64,000 bases of DNA, taken from contig NZ_CP109190.1 of NCBI RefSeq assembly GCF_041438805.1, forward strand, positions 4,650,001 through 4,714,000, in the 5' to 3' direction. Below are positions 61,733-64,000 of this stretch, one piece after another. The notes under the pieces were generated by a model. The model did no database searches, was not told where the DNA came from, and worked only from the letters and a program-made list of their open reading frames with translations. The DNA comes from Streptomyces sp. NBC_01707. GTDB lineage: Bacteria > Actinomycetota > Actinomycetes > Streptomycetales > Streptomycetaceae. The translations under genes and the position numbers were made by a program. Position 1 is the first letter of the stretch. Each line of letters starts with the position of its first letter.

Positions 61733-62308
61733 TCAGCGGGTTTCGAGATCCTCGAGGGTCGTTGTCAGCCAGCTCAGTTCCGCTTCGCTCGCCGCACGGG
61801 CGATCGTGAGAACGCCTCGTCGGAACGGGTCGTGGAAGGCCTCCAGGCCGAGCGGGCGCTCGCCCCCGGAGCCGTAGTCGTAGAAGAAACTGCTCGGCTC
61901 CTGAAGGAACGTCAGCCTGCGTCGCAGTACGTCCGCCTGCTCGGCGGGGGCCCGCAGGTGGCGGAGGAAGGCGAGGACGGTGAACCAGCGGTTCTCGTCG
62001 CTGATGTCCACGTCGTCGGCCTCGCGCAGCCGGCGGCGCAGCTCCTCGCGCCCTTCGTCCGTCAGGGTCAACGTGTGACGGGGTGCCGCCCTGCTTCCGG
62101 GCTCGGTCCGGCGGCCGAGCCACCCGGCGCGCTCCAGGCGCTTGATCGCCGGGTACAGCGTGCCGTCCGCGATCGGGCGGACATGGCCGGTGAGATGGGC
62201 GACGCGGCGCTTCAACTCGTAGCCGTGCAGCGGCTGCTCGTACAGAAATCCCAGGATGGCCAGTTCCAGCACCTGAGCATCCTCCCCTCTCGCGTCATAC
62301 ATCGGCAC
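61733..62308 (-). CDS. PadR-family transcriptional regulator
   Basis: A 191-residue PadR regulator: N-terminal winged helix (LAILGFLYEQPLHGYELKRRV; ADGTLYPAIKRLERAGWL; HTLTLTDEGREELRRRL) and a Vir-type C-terminal helical domain. It is divergent from an alpha/beta hydrolase, with a dyad in the 49-bp gap, so it probably represses both itself and the hydrolase. Start at GTG 62308 or ATG 62302. Confidence 0.9.
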   Translation of the reverse strand: MPMYDARGEDAQVLELAILGFLYEQPLHGYELKRRVAHLTGHVRPIADGTLYPAIKRLERAGWLGRRTEPGSRAAPRHTLTLTDEGREELRRRLREADDVDISDENRWFTVLAFLRHLRAPAEQADVLRRRLTFLQEPSSFFYDYGSGGERPLGLEAFHDPFRRGVLTIARAASEAELSWLTTTLEDLETR

Positions 62309-62330
62309 CGATATATGGTCTCGCCGATGG
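62301..62330. promoter_or_regulatory. Nested dyad between PadR and hydrolase genes
   Basis: CATCGGC and GCCGATG form a perfect outer inverted repeat around ACCGATATATGGT, itself nearly symmetric. It overlaps the PadR translation start and lies 28 bp from the hydrolase start, the place expected for a PadR operator. Confidence 0.5.
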
Positions 62331-62357
62331 TTTCATGGCCGGAGGGGAGCGGGAGAC

Positions 62358-63131
62358 ATGCAGAACGCACAGGTGACTGCGGGCGGTGCGCGCATCCGGT
62401 GGGTGGAGATCCCGGGCAGCGACGGACGGACCCGCGTCTATCTGCATGGGCTCGGCGCCTCGTCCGGTCCGTACTTCACCGCGAGCGCCGTCCATCCGCT
62501 CCTCGCCGACAGCCGTTCGCTGCTCATGGACATGCTCGGCTTCGGCATCAGTGACCGGCCCACGGACTTCGACTACACGCTCGAGGCGCACGCCGACGCG
62601 ATCGCCGTCGCACTCAGGGCCGCCGATGCGTACGCGACGGACGTCGTGGCACACAGCATGGGCGGTTCGGTGGCCATCGTGCTCGCGGCACGCCACCCGG
62701 AGCTGGTGGCGCGGCTCGTCCTGATCGACGCCAACCTCGACCCGGTCGCACCCGATCGGCAGCGGCCCGGCAGCAGCGGCATCGCCGCGTACACGGAGGA
62801 GGAGTTCCTCGGTCAGGGCATGGCCGAGGTGCGCGACCGGGTGGGACCCCACTGGTGGTCGACGATGCGGCTCTCGGGCCCGGAGGCGCTGTACCGCAGT
62901 GCCGTGCACCTCGCGCGCGGAACGACGCCCACGATGCGCGAGCAGCTGCTGGAGCTCAAGATTCCGCGCACTTACCTGCGGCCGGAGGGCGACGGGCCGC
63001 TGCCCGACGAGGACGGTCTGGTCGAGGGCGGGGTGCGGGTCGTGCCCGTCCCGGGGTGCGAGCACAACATCATGCTGGACAACCCCGAGGCGTTCGTGAA
63101 GGAGACGGCCCGGGCCCTGGGGCTCGGCTGA
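62358..63131 (+). CDS. Alpha/beta hydrolase
   Basis: A 257-residue hydrolase: oxyanion segment YLHGLGASSGPYF, nucleophile elbow AHSMGGSVA (Ser near residue 100) and catalytic His in VPGCEHNIMLDNPE. It is divergent from PadR, which may induce it in the presence of a substrate ester. No cap motif allows a substrate guess. Confidence 0.88.
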   Translation: MQNAQVTAGGARIRWVEIPGSDGRTRVYLHGLGASSGPYFTASAVHPLLADSRSLLMDMLGFGISDRPTDFDYTLEAHADAIAVALRAADAYATDVVAHSMGGSVAIVLAARHPELVARLVLIDANLDPVAPDRQRPGSSGIAAYTEEEFLGQGMAEVRDRVGPHWWSTMRLSGPEALYRSAVHLARGTTPTMREQLLELKIPRTYLRPEGDGPLPDEDGLVEGGVRVVPVPGCEHNIMLDNPEAFVKETARALGLG

Positions 63132-63157
63132 CGGGAGCCGGTGTCCGCGCCCCGGCC

Positions 63158-63247
63158 TCAGCCTCCGACTGCGGCTGCGACGGCGACAACGGCGAACATC
63201 AGTACGAGTACGACGGCCATGATGCGGTTTCTGGTCTTCGGGTCCAC
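63158..63247 (-). CDS. 29-residue single-helix membrane peptide
   Basis: GTG 63247 opens a frame encoding MDPKTRNRIMAVV, then LVLMFAVVAVAAAVGG before a stop: a short basic cytoplasmic end and one Val/Ala-rich membrane helix of about 18 residues. It lies between the hydrolase stop and the ThpR gene, upstream of neither by much, on the minus strand. Composition is strikingly clean for a chance frame. Function unknown; such mini-proteins often stabilise or regulate membrane complexes. Confidence 0.55.
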   Translation of the reverse strand: MDPKTRNRIMAVVLVLMFAVVAVAAAVGG

Positions 63248-63269
63248 CCGTCGAGCGTAACCGCACCGC

Positions 63270-63842
63270 TCAGTGCCCCAGCGGCCAGGAGGCCACCACC
63301 TCGTACCGCGGCCGCTCCCCCGGCACCCCGGCGACCGGCAGATTGCTGCGCACGAGAGCGACCTCGCCGACCTCCCACGGTGTGCCCTCGAAGGGGTCCA
63401 GGGCCTCCACGTAGGGGTGCAGGTCCGTCTCGGAGCGGCTGCGGGCGAGGGTGAGGTGCGGGGTGTAGCGGCGGTGCTCGTCCATCGCGACGCCGGCGCG
63501 GCGGGCTGCCGCGTCGGCGCGCTCGGCGAGGAGCCTCAGCGTGTCGAGTTCGCCGGCGGCCCCGGCCCACAGCACATGGCCGTCGAACCGGCCGCCTCGG
63601 TGGATGCGCAGCGGGAACCGCTCGGTGCGGTGGGCGGCGCGCCCCAGCCGTTCGTGCAGGTCGGGCAGCAGCCCTTCGTCGACCACGCCGAGGAAGGCGA
63701 GCGTGAAGTGCCACGCGTCGGTGCCGGTCCAGCGCATGCCACCGGCCCCCGGAAGGGTGTGCAGCGGGGCGACGGCACGGCGGAGCTCCGCGATCGCGGA
63801 GTCGGGCGGCAGAACGGCGACGAAGAGTCTCATCCGGCTCAT
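63270..63842 (-). CDS. thpR: RNA 2',3'-cyclic phosphodiesterase ThpR (LigT/2H family)
   Basis: A 190-residue 2H phosphoesterase that opens 2',3'-cyclic phosphates at RNA ends. The two HxTx motifs are present: HFTL in WHFTLAFLG near residue 46 and HLTL in YTPHLTLARS near residue 129. N-terminus MRLFVAVLPPD is typical of the family once the first three residues are passed. It stands 22 bp upstream of the 29-residue peptide gene on the same strand, so the two may be co-transcribed. Confidence 0.92.
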   Translation of the reverse strand: MSRMRLFVAVLPPDSAIAELRRAVAPLHTLPGAGGMRWTGTDAWHFTLAFLGVVDEGLLPDLHERLGRAAHRTERFPLRIHRGGRFDGHVLWAGAAGELDTLRLLAERADAAARRAGVAMDEHRRYTPHLTLARSRSETDLHPYVEALDPFEGTPWEVGEVALVRSNLPVAGVPGERPRYEVVASWPLGH

Positions 63843-63929
63843 GGGCCGAGTGTCGCACCGTACCCCCGCGCGCCCCGGTCACCGTGCGTACCGCGTCGTA
63901 CCCGTCGATCGGCCCGAGTCGCTACGGGC

Positions 63930-63961
63930 AGGCCCCGGCCGGTTTCCACCGACCGGGGCCT
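63930..63961. terminator. Long GC hairpin near the right edge
   Basis: AGGCCCCGG and CCGGGGCCT form a perfect outer stem, extended inside by CGGT/ACCG past one mismatch around a TTCC loop. It lies ahead of an unseen minus-strand gene whose stop codon may be the TCA at 63986-63988 (only about 12 coding bases would be inside the window). Confidence 0.55.
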
Positions 63962-64000
63962 TGCCACGTCGCGTACGGGCGGTTCTCAGGCCGCCGTCGC

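Noticed and set aside
63986..64000. Stop codon of a minus-strand gene at the right edge
   Set aside because: TCA at 63986-63988 behind a terminator fits the end of a gene, but about 12 coding bases are too few to support a feature.

Overview
The window is chromosomal DNA of a Streptomyces or close relative. Base composition is very high in G+C with strong third-position bias. GTG and TTG starts are common and genes often overlap by ATGA or GTGA. Marker families are actinomycete ones: a DmdR1/IdeR iron regulator, a conservon (cvnABCD plus two P450s), an NsdA-type regulator and a DasR-type operator. From memory, the gene order resembles an inverted stretch of the S. coelicolor chromosome around SCO4403 to about SCO4345. 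I could not check that here. No rRNA, tRNA, CRISPR array, prophage or complete insertion sequence was seen.

Layout. 1-6.8 kb: purU (cut by the window edge), a conserved small protein, a solute-binding lipoprotein, a Gln/Pro-rich membrane protein, an NsdA-like regulator and a stand-alone primase/polymerase-domain protein. 6.8-12.5 kb: an ABC exporter pair, an alpha/beta hydrolase, dmdR1 and a SIS-domain sugar-phosphate protein with a DasR-like site in its promoter. 12.5-17.4 kb: a tight operon for a MacB-type exporter (secreted I36/crystallin-like protein, Cys-rich lipoprotein, peptidoglycan-binding adaptor, ATPase, permease). 17.6-21.8 kb: a PAS-domain protein, a broken IscB C-terminus, a compact structured RNA with its own strong promoter, pdxH and a citrate synthase. 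21.9-32.1 kb: an eight-gene translationally coupled operon for activation, dehydrogenation and carboxylation of an unknown branched or isoprenoid-like acid (TIGR03084 protein, AtuA-like, carboxylase beta and biotin alpha subunits, acyl-CoA dehydrogenase, CoA ligase, enoyl-CoA hydratase, TetR), with a palindrome at its promoter. 32.2-39.2 kb: Nudix protein, EamA exporter divergent from a LysR regulator, a serine hydrolase and a large FAD/Fe-S oxidoreductase. 39.4-44.8 kb: the conservon, including a CYP157-like P450 that lacks the ExxR motif. 44.9-64 kb: serC, small accessory genes, an AAA ATPase/TPR pair, a drug-type ABC exporter with MarR regulator, a bleomycin-hydrolase-type peptidase, a cupin with zinc ribbon, proline iminopeptidase, a secreted amidase, an aldo/keto reductase, a PadR/hydrolase pair, a 29-residue membrane peptide and ThpR.

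The signals least explained by standard annotation are the promoter-driven structured RNA at about 19.59-19.78 kb beside the IscB remnant, the 12.5-17.4 kb exporter operon with its secreted protein, the AAA/TPR pair and the CoA-acid operon with its candidate operator.
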